Shown in pieces: positions 37,219-46,535 of a stretch of DNA of 64,000 nt. Position 1 is the stretch's first letter. Every line of letters starts with the position of its first letter. The notes under the pieces are model-generated. The model was not told the origin of the DNA and did not search any database. It saw nothing but the letters and a program-made list of their open reading frames with translations. A program made the position numbers and the translations under genes. This DNA is from Mollicutes bacterium (GTDB lineage Bacteria > Bacillota_I > Bacilli_A > Izemoplasmatales > Izemoplasmataceae), in contig PUOX01000025.1 of NCBI GenBank assembly GCA_003552925.1, positions 49,816-113,815 of the forward strand, in the 5' to 3' direction.

Positions 37219-37247
37219 TTGAGGGAAGCGGTTGGGCATGCTATAAT
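37219..37247 (+). promoter_or_regulatory. Sigma-A promoter of divergent flavin oxidoreductase
   Basis: TTGAGG-17 nt-TATAAT. Confidence 0.65.
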
Positions 37248-37273
37248 CGAATGTACAATGGGAGGGATGCATT

Positions 37274-38371
37274 ATGAAAGCGTTCGAATCTGCGAAACTG
37301 GGCGGCATCGCCTTGAAAAACCGTTTGGCGATGGCGCCGATGACAACGTACAGCGGCAACGAAGACCTTACACCCTCGAAAGAGGAACTGGACTATTATG
37401 AACGAAGAAGCAAAGACGTCGGAATGGTGATTACCGCCGCCATCAGCGTGAACCGTCACGCTCAGGCTTTTCCTCGGCAAATCACGCTGAAAGACGACAC
37501 GTTCGTCGAACCTGTCTCCGAATTGGTGCGCACCATCAAAAGACATGGCGCCAAAGCGATCGCCCAGTTGCACCACGGTGGGAGAATGAACGATCCGAGC
37601 TTGTACGAAAACAAAGACGACATTGTCTCCGCTAGCGCCGTCAAGGCGCCCAGAAAAGGAGCGCCTACGCCCCGGGCGATGGACGTTTCGGAGATTGAAG
37701 CGACGATTGAAGATTTCAAAGCCGCGACGCTTCGTGCAATCAGGGCCGGGTTTGACGGTGTCGAGCTGCACGGCGCGAACACATATTTGCTGCAGCAATT
37801 CTTTTCGCCGCATTCAAACATCCGAAGCGACGCCTACGGCGGCACGTTAAAGAATCGCCTACGCTTCATCGGCGCCATCATCGACGGCGTAAGCGAAACG
37901 ATAGAAAACCATAGCGAACGCCCCTTTATCCTCGGCTACAGGTTTTCGCCCGAGGAGATAGAAGAAGACGGCATCACGATGCAACACACGAAAGAATTGA
38001 TGAAGTTTATGAAAGAAACGCCCGTTCATTACGTTCATGCCTCCTTGCAACACTACAACCAATCTTCCATTCGCGATGAGCGCAACAAAACTCCTCTCGT
38101 CGTCGAACTGCGTGAAGCTTTAGACGGAAAAAAACCATTGATGGCCTCAGGAAACATCCGCACCCGTGAAGATTTGCGACACGCCGAAAAAGTCGGCTAT
38201 GACTTTTTCGCCGTCGGCCTCGCGCTGCTTGTCGATTCAAATTGGGCCGACAAAGTGGAAAAGGGCGTCACTCCGAATACGACGTTTGAGAAAGACACGT
38301 TGCCCGCTCCTCTTTATGAGCGCATGAAAAAGAACCGCAAACGGTTTGAAGAGAAGGGGTATTCCTTCTGA
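37274..38371 (+). CDS. NADH:flavin oxidoreductase / Old Yellow Enzyme family
   Basis: KNRLAMAPMTTYSGNEDLTPSKEELDYYERR; KAIAQLHHGGR; GFDGVELHGANTYLLQQFFSPHSNIRSDAYGGTLKNRLRF. Confidence 0.93.
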   Translation: MKAFESAKLGGIALKNRLAMAPMTTYSGNEDLTPSKEELDYYERRSKDVGMVITAAISVNRHAQAFPRQITLKDDTFVEPVSELVRTIKRHGAKAIAQLHHGGRMNDPSLYENKDDIVSASAVKAPRKGAPTPRAMDVSEIEATIEDFKAATLRAIRAGFDGVELHGANTYLLQQFFSPHSNIRSDAYGGTLKNRLRFIGAIIDGVSETIENHSERPFILGYRFSPEEIEEDGITMQHTKELMKFMKETPVHYVHASLQHYNQSSIRDERNKTPLVVELREALDGKKPLMASGNIRTREDLRHAEKVGYDFFAVGLALLVDSNWADKVEKGVTPNTTFEKDTLPAPLYERMKKNRKRFEEKGYSF

Positions 38372-38422
38372 GTCTTGCCCGAGCCTTCAAGTCACGGTAT
38401 AATGTTCGTGGGAGTGATGCGC

Positions 38423-38785
38423 ATGTATGAACTTGACGTAATCAAACGCACGCAATTGGCCAAAAAATTGGGCGGGCCCCCGATTTTTCACGACGGATTC
38501 TTGAAGAAGGCCGTGTTGACAAAAGAGAGCGTTTCGTTGTCGATAGAGATTCTATCCGACAACAACCCCTCACTAGACAAGGACACGTTGGTGACGTTGA
38601 AACTCAATAACGTCAAAGAGATCGACTTCACCTCGAGAGAACACAAAGACAATTTGTTCATCATCCACGACCTCGACATCCGCCGCGAGGACGACGGCCT
38701 TCATTTGCGTCTTGAAAGCGCTCGCGGAGATGTCAGCGAGTTCATTTTCGAGACGATTGAACTCAGTGAAAACGAATCGCACTAA
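38423..38785 (+). CDS. Conserved-looking hypothetical protein, 120 aa
   Basis: ORF with sigma-A promoter (TTGCCC-17-TATAAT) and GGAG RBS; followed by terminator. Confidence 0.6.
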   Translation: MYELDVIKRTQLAKKLGGPPIFHDGFLKKAVLTKESVSLSIEILSDNNPSLDKDTLVTLKLNNVKEIDFTSREHKDNLFIIHDLDIRREDDGLHLRLESARGDVSEFIFETIELSENESH

Positions 38786-38786
38786 A

Positions 38787-38813
38787 AAAACGGACGGGTT
38801 ACGTCCGTTTTCA
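38787..38813. terminator. Bidirectional terminator between convergent genes
   Basis: AAAAAACGGACGGGTTACGTCCGTTTT. Confidence 0.7.
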
Positions 38814-39224
38814 CTTGCTTTCTTCTTCGAAGGTCATTTTTGTGGCGGGGAAGCCGCCTTTTAGGATGTAGACTTTTTGGAAGCCTTTGCGCAACAGCGT
38901 GTTTCCGACTTTGTACGATTTTTTGCCGTTGTCGCAGTAGAGGTATAGCGGTAGGTCTTTGCGCACCTTGGTCTGGTTTTTGTTTTTGAGAATGCGCAAG
39001 GGAAAATTCCGCGCCCCTTTGATTTTGTCTTTTTTGAAAGCCTCATCTTTGCGGATGTCGATCAGTTGGCCTTTTCGCATGTTGCGCTTGAATTCGGGCC
39101 ATTCCATAACGACGAGGTTTTCGTGCTTTTTGTGCGCTTTTGGTCCGAATTTCTTAGAAATCAACGCTCCCAGCAAAAGACCGATTGCGATTGGAAAGAC
39201 GTAAAACAAAACATTATCCATCAT
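38811..39224 (-). CDS. Membrane-anchored rhodanese-like protein
   Basis: N-terminal TM; QLIDIRKDEAFKKDKIKGARNFPL; active-site loop LYCDNGKKSYKVGNTL. Confidence 0.85.
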   Translation of the reverse strand: MMDNVLFYVFPIAIGLLLGALISKKFGPKAHKKHENLVVMEWPEFKRNMRKGQLIDIRKDEAFKKDKIKGARNFPLRILKNKNQTKVRKDLPLYLYCDNGKKSYKVGNTLLRKGFQKVYILKGGFPATKMTFEEESK

Positions 39225-39368
39225 AAACACTCACTCCTACTCGCAAGTATTATAAGAAACCCGCGCCCAAGTGTCAATTTATTTCCTGCGATTTCGCCGT
39301 CGGCGTTTCTTTCTTTGAAGCGATGTGGTATAATGGCTATACTTAAACCGCTACATTAGGTGATGTGC

Positions 39369-39674
39369 ATGCAAAAGTTCAAACACTTCCTTCCTTATAT
39401 ATTGGGCGTTCTTGTCGGGTTTTTGACCATACCGACATTCGCTCTCGGTTTCAACGCCGCTTTTTGGGACGCCGCTTTGATTGGCGAGCTTTTGATGATT
39501 GTGGCGCTTTTACTGTGGCCGATCTTGATTGTTTCCGTCGTTCTTATGAACGTTTTTCTCCATAAAGAAGACGCCGCACGCCGCAAGCAGTGGTACCGCG
39601 CGCTCTATTTGCCGCCGGTCGGTGCGGTGCTGAGTTTGCTGTTCTTGGCGCTGCTTTATACCGTAGTGAATTAG
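39369..39674 (+). CDS. Small integral membrane protein, unknown function
   Basis: Three hydrophobic segments; extended -10 promoter TGTGGTATAAT upstream. Confidence 0.55.
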   Translation: MQKFKHFLPYILGVLVGFLTIPTFALGFNAAFWDAALIGELLMIVALLLWPILIVSVVLMNVFLHKEDAARRKQWYRALYLPPVGAVLSLLFLALLYTVVN

Positions 39675-39684
39675 GGGGACCGCC

Positions 39685-40719
39685 ATGAAACGTCTGATGA
39701 AGAAATACTTGAAACGCACCCAAAAACCACTGGAAAGCTACAAGATTTTCAAGAAGAAAGTCCCCATCAACAAATGGGCCTTTCTTTTGCTTGGTATCTT
39801 TTTGGTGATGCTCGTATACAGTTTCTTAGAACTCTTTGACGCGGTTGGCACCGAATATCTTCCGCTGCCCTACATGGCGATTGTCGGCGGCGTTTTCGGG
39901 CTTGGCCCGCTGCTTCACATTCATTGGAAAACGACCCACCGCGTCGTCATTTGCGAAGACGCGTTTGCGCGGCAAAACATCTTCCGGTTCTACAAGCTGA
40001 TTATGTACCGCGACGTCCGCAAGGTGCGCCACACTAGACGAAACGCATTGAAAATCCGCACGAAACGCAAAACGTTGCACATACCGCTTTCGAAATACCC
40101 CTCGGAGATGGAAGTGCTGAAGAGGATTTTCAATTACGAAGGCCATTTCAAACAGCCCAGGAAGCCTTACAAAGTCTTCTTTGACTATGACGAAGTGGAC
40201 GTGCAGATTCTCAAACCGTCCTTCAGCAAACAAACCTCGCATTTGATCGAGTCCTTTTCCGAATCGTATTTCAATTTGACGCCGGGGTACCTCGACGACA
40301 TCTCCCTTTACGGCGCGACGGTGGAGAAAGTTCGCTTCGTCGACAAGAAACATGCGGTGTTCGAACTTTCGCACATCGATTTGAAAAAAGACCACCCCGA
40401 CAACACCGACTTCACCGCAAAGCAGACCGACGAAGCGGTGATGATTTTCGAAAACGTCATGCATGTGGAAATTTTCAATCTCGGCAAAAGCAAGCCCGCG
40501 GATGTGGAGCTTCTCGGGACGGGGTTTGACGATTTGAAGAAAGTCGCCCGCAAGACCGATGTCTTCTCGGCGAATTTCAAACCACTGGAAGAACGGATGA
40601 GCCTCGATTTGACCTTGGCCTCGGGCGCAAGCAAAAAACGCGTGCGCTTCACCTTCAAAGACGCCATTGTGGGCTTTAACAAACTGGAAAAAGACGCTTG
40701 GTTCGAAAGACAGTCGTGA
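39685..40719 (+). CDS. Membrane protein, unknown function, possible PH-like domain
   Basis: Two N-terminal TMs followed by beta-rich VVICEDAFARQNIFRFYKLIMYRDVRKVRHTRRNALKIRT. Confidence 0.6.
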   Translation: MKRLMKKYLKRTQKPLESYKIFKKKVPINKWAFLLLGIFLVMLVYSFLELFDAVGTEYLPLPYMAIVGGVFGLGPLLHIHWKTTHRVVICEDAFARQNIFRFYKLIMYRDVRKVRHTRRNALKIRTKRKTLHIPLSKYPSEMEVLKRIFNYEGHFKQPRKPYKVFFDYDEVDVQILKPSFSKQTSHLIESFSESYFNLTPGYLDDISLYGATVEKVRFVDKKHAVFELSHIDLKKDHPDNTDFTAKQTDEAVMIFENVMHVEIFNLGKSKPADVELLGTGFDDLKKVARKTDVFSANFKPLEERMSLDLTLASGASKKRVRFTFKDAIVGFNKLEKDAWFERQS

Positions 40720-40775
40720 AGTATGGACAACCTTGATGAAAGTCAGTATAATAAGGCATATTTAGGAGTGATAGC

Positions 40776-41339
40776 ATGAGTGTAATAACAAGCAATGATT
40801 TCAAAACCGGATTGACCATCCAACATAACGGCAACTTGTACCAAATCATCGAGTTTCAGCACGTGAAACCCGGAAAGGGCAGCGCCTTCGTGCGCAGCAA
40901 GCTCCGCAACCTGCGCAGCGGCACCATCACCGAAAAGACATGGCGCGCTGGGGAAAAAGTGGAAACGGCCTTGATCGAACGCCGTCCGATGCAATTCATC
41001 TACGCCGATGGCGATACCTACGTCTTTATGAACAAAGAGACCTTTGAACAACTGGAATTGAACGTCAAGCAAATCGAATACGAACGCAACTTCCTCGTTG
41101 AGAACATGGACGTTGAGATTCGCATGTTCGAAAGCGAGGTTTTGGGCGTCGAACTTCCCGAGAAAGTCACGCTTGAAGTCACCGAAACCGTGCCGGGCGT
41201 GCGCGGAAACACGGTCACAAACACCACCAAGGACGCAACGCTTTCCACCGGATACAAGATTCAGGTTCCCCTGTTCATCAACGAAGGCGACAAAATCGTC
41301 GTCAACACCGCAACCGGAAAATACAGCACCAAGGCCTAA
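40776..41339 (+). CDS. efp: Translation elongation factor P
   Basis: [43 protein letters not shown]. Confidence 0.98.
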   Translation: MSVITSNDFKTGLTIQHNGNLYQIIEFQHVKPGKGSAFVRSKLRNLRSGTITEKTWRAGEKVETALIERRPMQFIYADGDTYVFMNKETFEQLELNVKQIEYERNFLVENMDVEIRMFESEVLGVELPEKVTLEVTETVPGVRGNTVTNTTKDATLSTGYKIQVPLFINEGDKIVVNTATGKYSTKA

Positions 41340-41354
41340 GAGGAGTGAGTCCCA

Positions 41355-42692
41355 TTGGATTATAGTGCGCTCTTGCTTGCACAAGAGATTCCACCGTTCA
41401 GCTTCGTGTTGTTGGTCATCCTCTTGTTGATTTCAAGTTTCTTTTCCATGAGCGAAACGGTGTTTTCTTCTTTGAATCCGATTCGGATGAAAAACTATAT
41501 CGAAGAAGGTAAAAAGGGCAGCAAGCAAGCTTTTTGGATTCACGAACGCTTTGACAAGGCATTGACGACCATTCTTGTCGGCAACAACCTCGCAAACGTC
41601 GCGCTTGCGACGGTGAGCGCCGGCATTTTTGCGCGTATTTTCATCGACCAGGAAACGTTGGTCACCATTTTCAACACCGCGGTGATGACGACCATCATCC
41701 TGATATTCGGCGAAATCGTTCCGAAGAGTTTCGCGAAAATGTATTCGAACCAAATCGCCATCAAAATCAGCGGCCCGCTTTTGTTGATCATGAAAGGCCT
41801 TTGGCCGATCACGTTTGTCTTTTTGCAAATCAAAAACCTTTTTTTGCGGGAGGACAACCGCGTGACCATCAGCGTCAGCGAAGGCGAACTTGAAACCATC
41901 ATCGACACGATGGAAGAAGAAGGGTCCATCGACGAAGAAGAGGCGGAGATGCTTCAAAGCGTGCTGGACCTGGATGAAAAGAAAGTCTACGAAATCATGA
42001 CGCCGCGGGTGGATATGGTCGCCGTCGACGTCGAGGAAGACATCGATTCGGTGCTGGAGAAATTTTTCGAGAACCAGTTTTCGCGTTTGCCCGTTTACGA
42101 AGGCGACCGCGACACCATCGTCGGCATCTTGAACGAACGTGATTTCTTCACGCATCTGATCAAAAAACAGCCCATCGACATCCGCAAAATCATGAAACCG
42201 CCGGTGTATGTGTCGAAATCCATGCGCGCCGATACGTTGATCGAGACCTTGCAAAGGGAAAACACGCATCTCGCCATCGTCAGCGACGAGTTTGGCGGCA
42301 CAAGCGGCATCGTGACCATGGAAGACGCCATCGAAGAACTTGTCGGCGAGATTTACGACGAACATGACGATATCGACGACGAATTCCTGAAACAAATCGG
42401 GCCTCATGAATACGGCGTCAACGCCGATATAGAACTTGGCGATTTGTTTGAAGAACTCAATTTGGGCGAGCCGCCTTCCAAAAGCGAAAAAACGCTTGCA
42501 AGCTGGCTGTTCGAACGCTTTGAGTCGCTGCCCGAGGTGGACATGAAGTTCACCCTTCGTCAAACCATGATCACCTACGACCACGAAGAAGACGTCAAGA
42601 ACTTCGATTTGACCTTCATCATCAAAGAAATCAAAGAACGCCGCATCAAGTATGTCCACATGCTTGTCGAACCGGTATCGGAGGAAGAGTAG
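41355..42692 (+). CDS. CNNM/CBS/CorC-HlyC family transporter-like protein (TTG start)
   Basis: DUF21/CNNM TM domain (SETVFSSLNPIRM...), paired CBS (IMTPRVDMVAVD, LAIVSDEFGGTSGIVTMEDAIEELVGEIYDEHD), CorC_HlyC C-terminus. Confidence 0.93.
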   Translation: MDYSALLLAQEIPPFSFVLLVILLLISSFFSMSETVFSSLNPIRMKNYIEEGKKGSKQAFWIHERFDKALTTILVGNNLANVALATVSAGIFARIFIDQETLVTIFNTAVMTTIILIFGEIVPKSFAKMYSNQIAIKISGPLLLIMKGLWPITFVFLQIKNLFLREDNRVTISVSEGELETIIDTMEEEGSIDEEEAEMLQSVLDLDEKKVYEIMTPRVDMVAVDVEEDIDSVLEKFFENQFSRLPVYEGDRDTIVGILNERDFFTHLIKKQPIDIRKIMKPPVYVSKSMRADTLIETLQRENTHLAIVSDEFGGTSGIVTMEDAIEELVGEIYDEHDDIDDEFLKQIGPHEYGVNADIELGDLFEELNLGEPPSKSEKTLASWLFERFESLPEVDMKFTLRQTMITYDHEEDVKNFDLTFIIKEIKERRIKYVHMLVEPVSEEE

Positions 42693-42696
42693 ATAT

Positions 42697-43434
42697 ATGG
42701 AGCGCATCCAAAAACTCATCGCACAAAGCGGGCTCTGTTCCCGCCGCAAAGCCGAAAAACTGATCACAAGCGGACGCGTCAAAGTAAACGGCCGCACCGT
42801 GCAGGCCTTGGGGGAAAAAGCTTCTCCTTCGGACACCATCACCGTCGACGGCCATCCCATCAGTTTTGAAGACAAAGTGTACTACGTGCTTTACAAACCG
42901 GAAGGCTACGTGTCCACGGTCAAAGACGACAAAGGCAGGAAAACCGTCAAGGACCTCGTGCCTTCCTCAAAGCGCATCTATCCGGTCGGCCGCCTCGATT
43001 ACGATTCTTCGGGCGTGCTTTTGATGACCAACGACGGCGATTTGACCGCCGCGCTGACCCACCCCCGTTACAACATAGAAAAAGAGTACGAAGTCACCGT
43101 CGAGGGGTTCCTGCGCAAAGAAACTTCGCGGAAAATCCGCCGCGGCATCACGCTCGAAGGACAGATGACCAAGCCCGCGAAAATTCGCAAAGTTCAATAC
43201 AACAAGCAGAAGAAGCGAACCAAACTCAACCTCACCATCACCGAAGGCAAATACCACCACATCAAAAAAATGTTCGAGCATTTCGACCATGAAGTGCTGA
43301 AACTCAAACGCATCCGCTTCGCCTTTTTGACGCTTGACGGCCTTTCGCGCGGCGACCACCGCCGGGTGAAAATCCATGAACTCAAAAAGCTGCGCGTGCT
43401 CGTCGAGCGCGAGCGGCGCCGCGCTCAAGCGTAA
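42697..43434 (+). CDS. rluB: RluB/RsuA-type pseudouridine synthase
   Basis: S4 domain MERIQKLIAQSGLCSRRKAEKLI; YPVGRLDYDSSGVLLMTNDGDLTAALTHP. Confidence 0.93.
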   Translation: MERIQKLIAQSGLCSRRKAEKLITSGRVKVNGRTVQALGEKASPSDTITVDGHPISFEDKVYYVLYKPEGYVSTVKDDKGRKTVKDLVPSSKRIYPVGRLDYDSSGVLLMTNDGDLTAALTHPRYNIEKEYEVTVEGFLRKETSRKIRRGITLEGQMTKPAKIRKVQYNKQKKRTKLNLTITEGKYHHIKKMFEHFDHEVLKLKRIRFAFLTLDGLSRGDHRRVKIHELKKLRVLVERERRRAQA

Positions 43435-43579
43435 CGCTTGCACAACCATTGAAACCACGCTTGCGCTTCCTACAATCGATTCTGCGATGCGGAGGCGCTT
43501 TTTCATGCAACCGTTTACTTGAAAATGACGGGTGTTCAAACGCCTGATATGTGGTACAATCGAAAGTGGTGACTTTGCG

Positions 43580-44134
43580 ATGAAAGAAGGGTTTCCGATG
43601 AAAAGACTGAACTCGTTTCAAAAAGACCTTTTGATTTTGGTTTCGCTGTTCTTGGTTCACTTGATGTTCACCCTCGTGTTCCCTTTGCGTTTTTCAGGCG
43701 TCATCGAAGAAGCGGAAGTGACCTCGCAGTGGTTCGGCTTGCGCGTAGAAAATGTGGCGAGCGGAGAAACCTACACGCATGTGCCGGCCCTGTTTGTCCT
43801 GTATGTGTTGGTGCTGGCGGTTCTAATCTTGAAAAAAGATAAGTCGCTAACGCTCATTTACGGCTTCGGCCTCGTCTTGCTTGCGAAGTTCACCTATTTG
43901 TCCCAGCTTCTCGACCTTCGCGGCGCGCAAGAGAGTTTGCGCATCGACGGCGCCTTGATGCGCACCGTTTATGTCGACGGCGAAGTCGCCGCGCAAGATA
44001 TAAGCCTCTATGTGCTGTTGATTCTCATATTCATCAAGTCCGCCATAGTGGTCTATCAATATGTCTCTAAGCGTTTGAAAAAGAGCGCGCTCCATAAGGA
44101 CGCATACCAAAACCATGAAGAAACGGCCCAATAG
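43580..44134 (+). CDS. Membrane protein, unknown function
   Basis: Multiple hydrophobic segments; extended -10 TGTGGTACAAT upstream. Confidence 0.5.
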   Translation: MKEGFPMKRLNSFQKDLLILVSLFLVHLMFTLVFPLRFSGVIEEAEVTSQWFGLRVENVASGETYTHVPALFVLYVLVLAVLILKKDKSLTLIYGFGLVLLAKFTYLSQLLDLRGAQESLRIDGALMRTVYVDGEVAAQDISLYVLLILIFIKSAIVVYQYVSKRLKKSALHKDAYQNHEETAQ

Positions 44135-44147
44135 TTTCGTACAACCG

Positions 44148-44179
44148 CTGCGCTTTCATCGTGAAAGCGCAGTTTTTTT
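44148..44179 (+). terminator. Terminator after 43580 ORF
   Basis: CTGCGCTTTCA-tcg-TGAAAGCGCAGTTTTTTT. Confidence 0.85.
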
Positions 44180-44199
44180 ATGGGCCTTGGGAAACTTCA

Positions 44200-44234
44200 C
44201 ACAAAAAAAGGTTACGGAAAACCGTAACCTTTGA
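44200..44234 (-). terminator. Terminator after hppA
   Basis: Minus strand AAAGGTTACGG-ttttCCGTAACCTTTTTTT. Confidence 0.8.
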
Positions 44235-44259
44235 CTTAGAATGGAATGGGAGAATCGTC

Positions 44260-46272
44260 TTACATCAAGACGACAAAGACCAAGGAAATGATGGTCATCA
44301 ATTTGATCAAAATGTTGATGGAAGGACCGCTTGTGTCCTTGAAAGGGTCTCCGACCGTATCGCCGGTGACGCTCGCTTTGTGGGCGAATCCGCCACGGTC
44401 GCCGTGGTGGCCTTCTTCGATGAACTTTTTGGCGTTGTCCCACGCGCCGCCGCTGTTGGCCATGAAGATGGCCATGCTGATGCCGCTGGCAAGTGCGCCG
44501 GCAAGCAATCCGCCGAGTGCCTCGGGGCCGAGGGTGAACCCGACAAGCAGCGGCGTTGCGACGGCCAAGACTCCGGGGGCAATCATCTCTTGCAATGCGG
44601 CTTTGGTTGAAATGTCCACACAACGTGCATAATCGGGCTTTTGCGTCTTGTTCATGATGCCGGGCATGTCGCGGAACTGACGGCGGACTTCGTCGATCAT
44701 TTTCGACGCGGCCCGGCCGACACTGCTCATGGTGAGCGAACTGAACAAGAACGGAAGCATCGCTCCGATTAAGATGCCAACGATGACCGCAGGAGTCGCG
44801 ACGTTGATGCCTTCTAAGCCCGCGGCTTGCACGAACGCGCTAAAAAGCGCAAGTGAAGTCAACGCGGCGCTGCCGATGGCAAAGCCTTTGCCGATGGCGG
44901 CGGTCGTATTGCCGACGCTGTCGAGTTTGTCGGTGATTTCGCGCACGCCTTTGTCCATGTTCGACATTTCGGCGATGCCGCCTGCGTTGTCGGCGATAGG
45001 GCCGTATGCGTCGATGGCGATGGTCATGCCCGTGGTCGAAAGCATGCCGACGGCGCTAAGGGCGATGCCGTAAAGGCCCGCGACATGATACGCAATGACG
45101 ATGACAACGCTGATTAAGACAATGGGCACGGCGGTCGATTCCATGCCGATCGACAATCCGCCGATAATGTTGGTGGCATGGCCGGTTTCCGATTGTTTGG
45201 CGATGTCTTTGACTTTTTTGTATTCGCTTGATGTATAGATTTCGGTGATGATGCCGATCATGATGCCGACGAACAAGCCGGCAATGATGGCAAGGAAAGG
45301 TCCGTAGTTTTCAAAATAGCCGTTTTGCACATAGAACCAAGTGAGAAAAAGCGCAAAAATGACGAACAACCCGCCCGCCACATACGTGCCTTTTTTCAAC
45401 ACCTTGTGGGGGGAGTCCGCTTCCTTGGTGCGGATGGTCATCGTTCCGAGAATGGATGCGATGATGCCGAATGCGGCAAGGAATATAGGGAACAGTGCGC
45501 CTTCGGCGCCCAACCAGAACATTCCGAGCGTGATGGCGGCAATGAGCGACCCGACAAACGACTCAAAAAGGTCCGCGCCCATTCCGGCCACGTCGCCGAC
45601 GTTGTCGCCAACGTTGTCGGCAATGACCGCGGGGTTGCGGGGGTCGTCTTCGGGGATCCCGGCCTCAATCTTGCCCACCAAGTCTGCGCCGACATCGGCG
45701 GCCTTGGTGTAGATGCCGCCGCCCACGCGGGCGAAAAGCGCAATGCTTGAAGCGCCGAGCGCAAAGCCGGTCAATACGTCGAACGTGTTTTCCAAAGTGA
45801 GGTTAAATATGTAGATGCCCGCGAAATAATAAAGGATGAGCCCGGTCAGTCCGAGACCGACAACGGACATGCCCATGACCGCGCCACCGCTAAAGGCTAC
45901 GTCCAAGGCTTTGTTCATACCTTCTTTTTGTGCGCTGGTGGCCGTGCGGGAGTTTGCGGCGACCGCTCCCCTCATACCGAGGTAACCCGCCAATGCACTC
46001 AACAAAGCTCCGAACGCGAAAGCTCCAGCGGTAATGAAATCAAGCGCGAAACCGATGATCACAAAAAGAATGACGACAAAGACGGCAAGGATTTTATACT
46101 GACGCGCCATGAAAGCCATTGCGCCTTCCCGGATGTATCCGGAAATCTCAATGACTCTGGGGACTCCTTTTTCAATACGTTTGATTTTGATAAAAAGGGC
46201 CAATGCGTAGAGCATGGCCACGACGCTGAACACAAGAGCAACGCCGACAATGCTGTTCATGGGTATGTTCAT
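44260..46272 (-). CDS. hppA: Membrane-bound ion-translocating pyrophosphatase (K+-dependent type)
   Basis: [98 protein letters not shown]. Confidence 0.97.
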   Translation of the reverse strand: MNIPMNSIVGVALVFSVVAMLYALALFIKIKRIEKGVPRVIEISGYIREGAMAFMARQYKILAVFVVILFVIIGFALDFITAGAFAFGALLSALAGYLGMRGAVAANSRTATSAQKEGMNKALDVAFSGGAVMGMSVVGLGLTGLILYYFAGIYIFNLTLENTFDVLTGFALGASSIALFARVGGGIYTKAADVGADLVGKIEAGIPEDDPRNPAVIADNVGDNVGDVAGMGADLFESFVGSLIAAITLGMFWLGAEGALFPIFLAAFGIIASILGTMTIRTKEADSPHKVLKKGTYVAGGLFVIFALFLTWFYVQNGYFENYGPFLAIIAGLFVGIMIGIITEIYTSSEYKKVKDIAKQSETGHATNIIGGLSIGMESTAVPIVLISVVIVIAYHVAGLYGIALSAVGMLSTTGMTIAIDAYGPIADNAGGIAEMSNMDKGVREITDKLDSVGNTTAAIGKGFAIGSAALTSLALFSAFVQAAGLEGINVATPAVIVGILIGAMLPFLFSSLTMSSVGRAASKMIDEVRRQFRDMPGIMNKTQKPDYARCVDISTKAALQEMIAPGVLAVATPLLVGFTLGPEALGGLLAGALASGISMAIFMANSGGAWDNAKKFIEEGHHGDRGGFAHKASVTGDTVGDPFKDTSGPSINILIKLMTIISLVFVVLM

Positions 46273-46373
46273 ACAATCACCAACCTGTTGTCATAATATC
46301 TTCGTTAATATATCAAAACAAAGAGACGAAATCAAGAGAAATAAGCAAACCACGACGAATTTGGCTCGTTAAA

Positions 46374-46402
46374 AGTATAACAAAAAGCGTTTTCATTATC
46401 AA
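46374..46402 (-). promoter_or_regulatory. hppA promoter with near-cre in spacer
   Basis: Minus strand TTGATA-17 nt-TATACT; spacer ATGAAAACGCTTTTTGT, one mismatch to WTGNAANCGNWNNCW. Confidence 0.65.
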
Positions 46403-46535
46403 GAAACAAATATTTTTGTTAGAATAAATAAATTGTGAACAACCTTTGAAATCTTCTCCCAAATGAAATAAAATAGGGTTATTGAAAACAAACCATCTGT
46501 GGTATAATGGTGTTGGTTTGAAACGAGGTGATCGA

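Noticed and set aside
41433-42875. 480-aa antisense ORF opposite the CNNM/CorC gene and rluB start
   Set aside because: F/D/H/V-rich composition typical of a shadow ORF mirroring codon bias of the well-supported plus-strand gene; no recognisable motifs or RBS.
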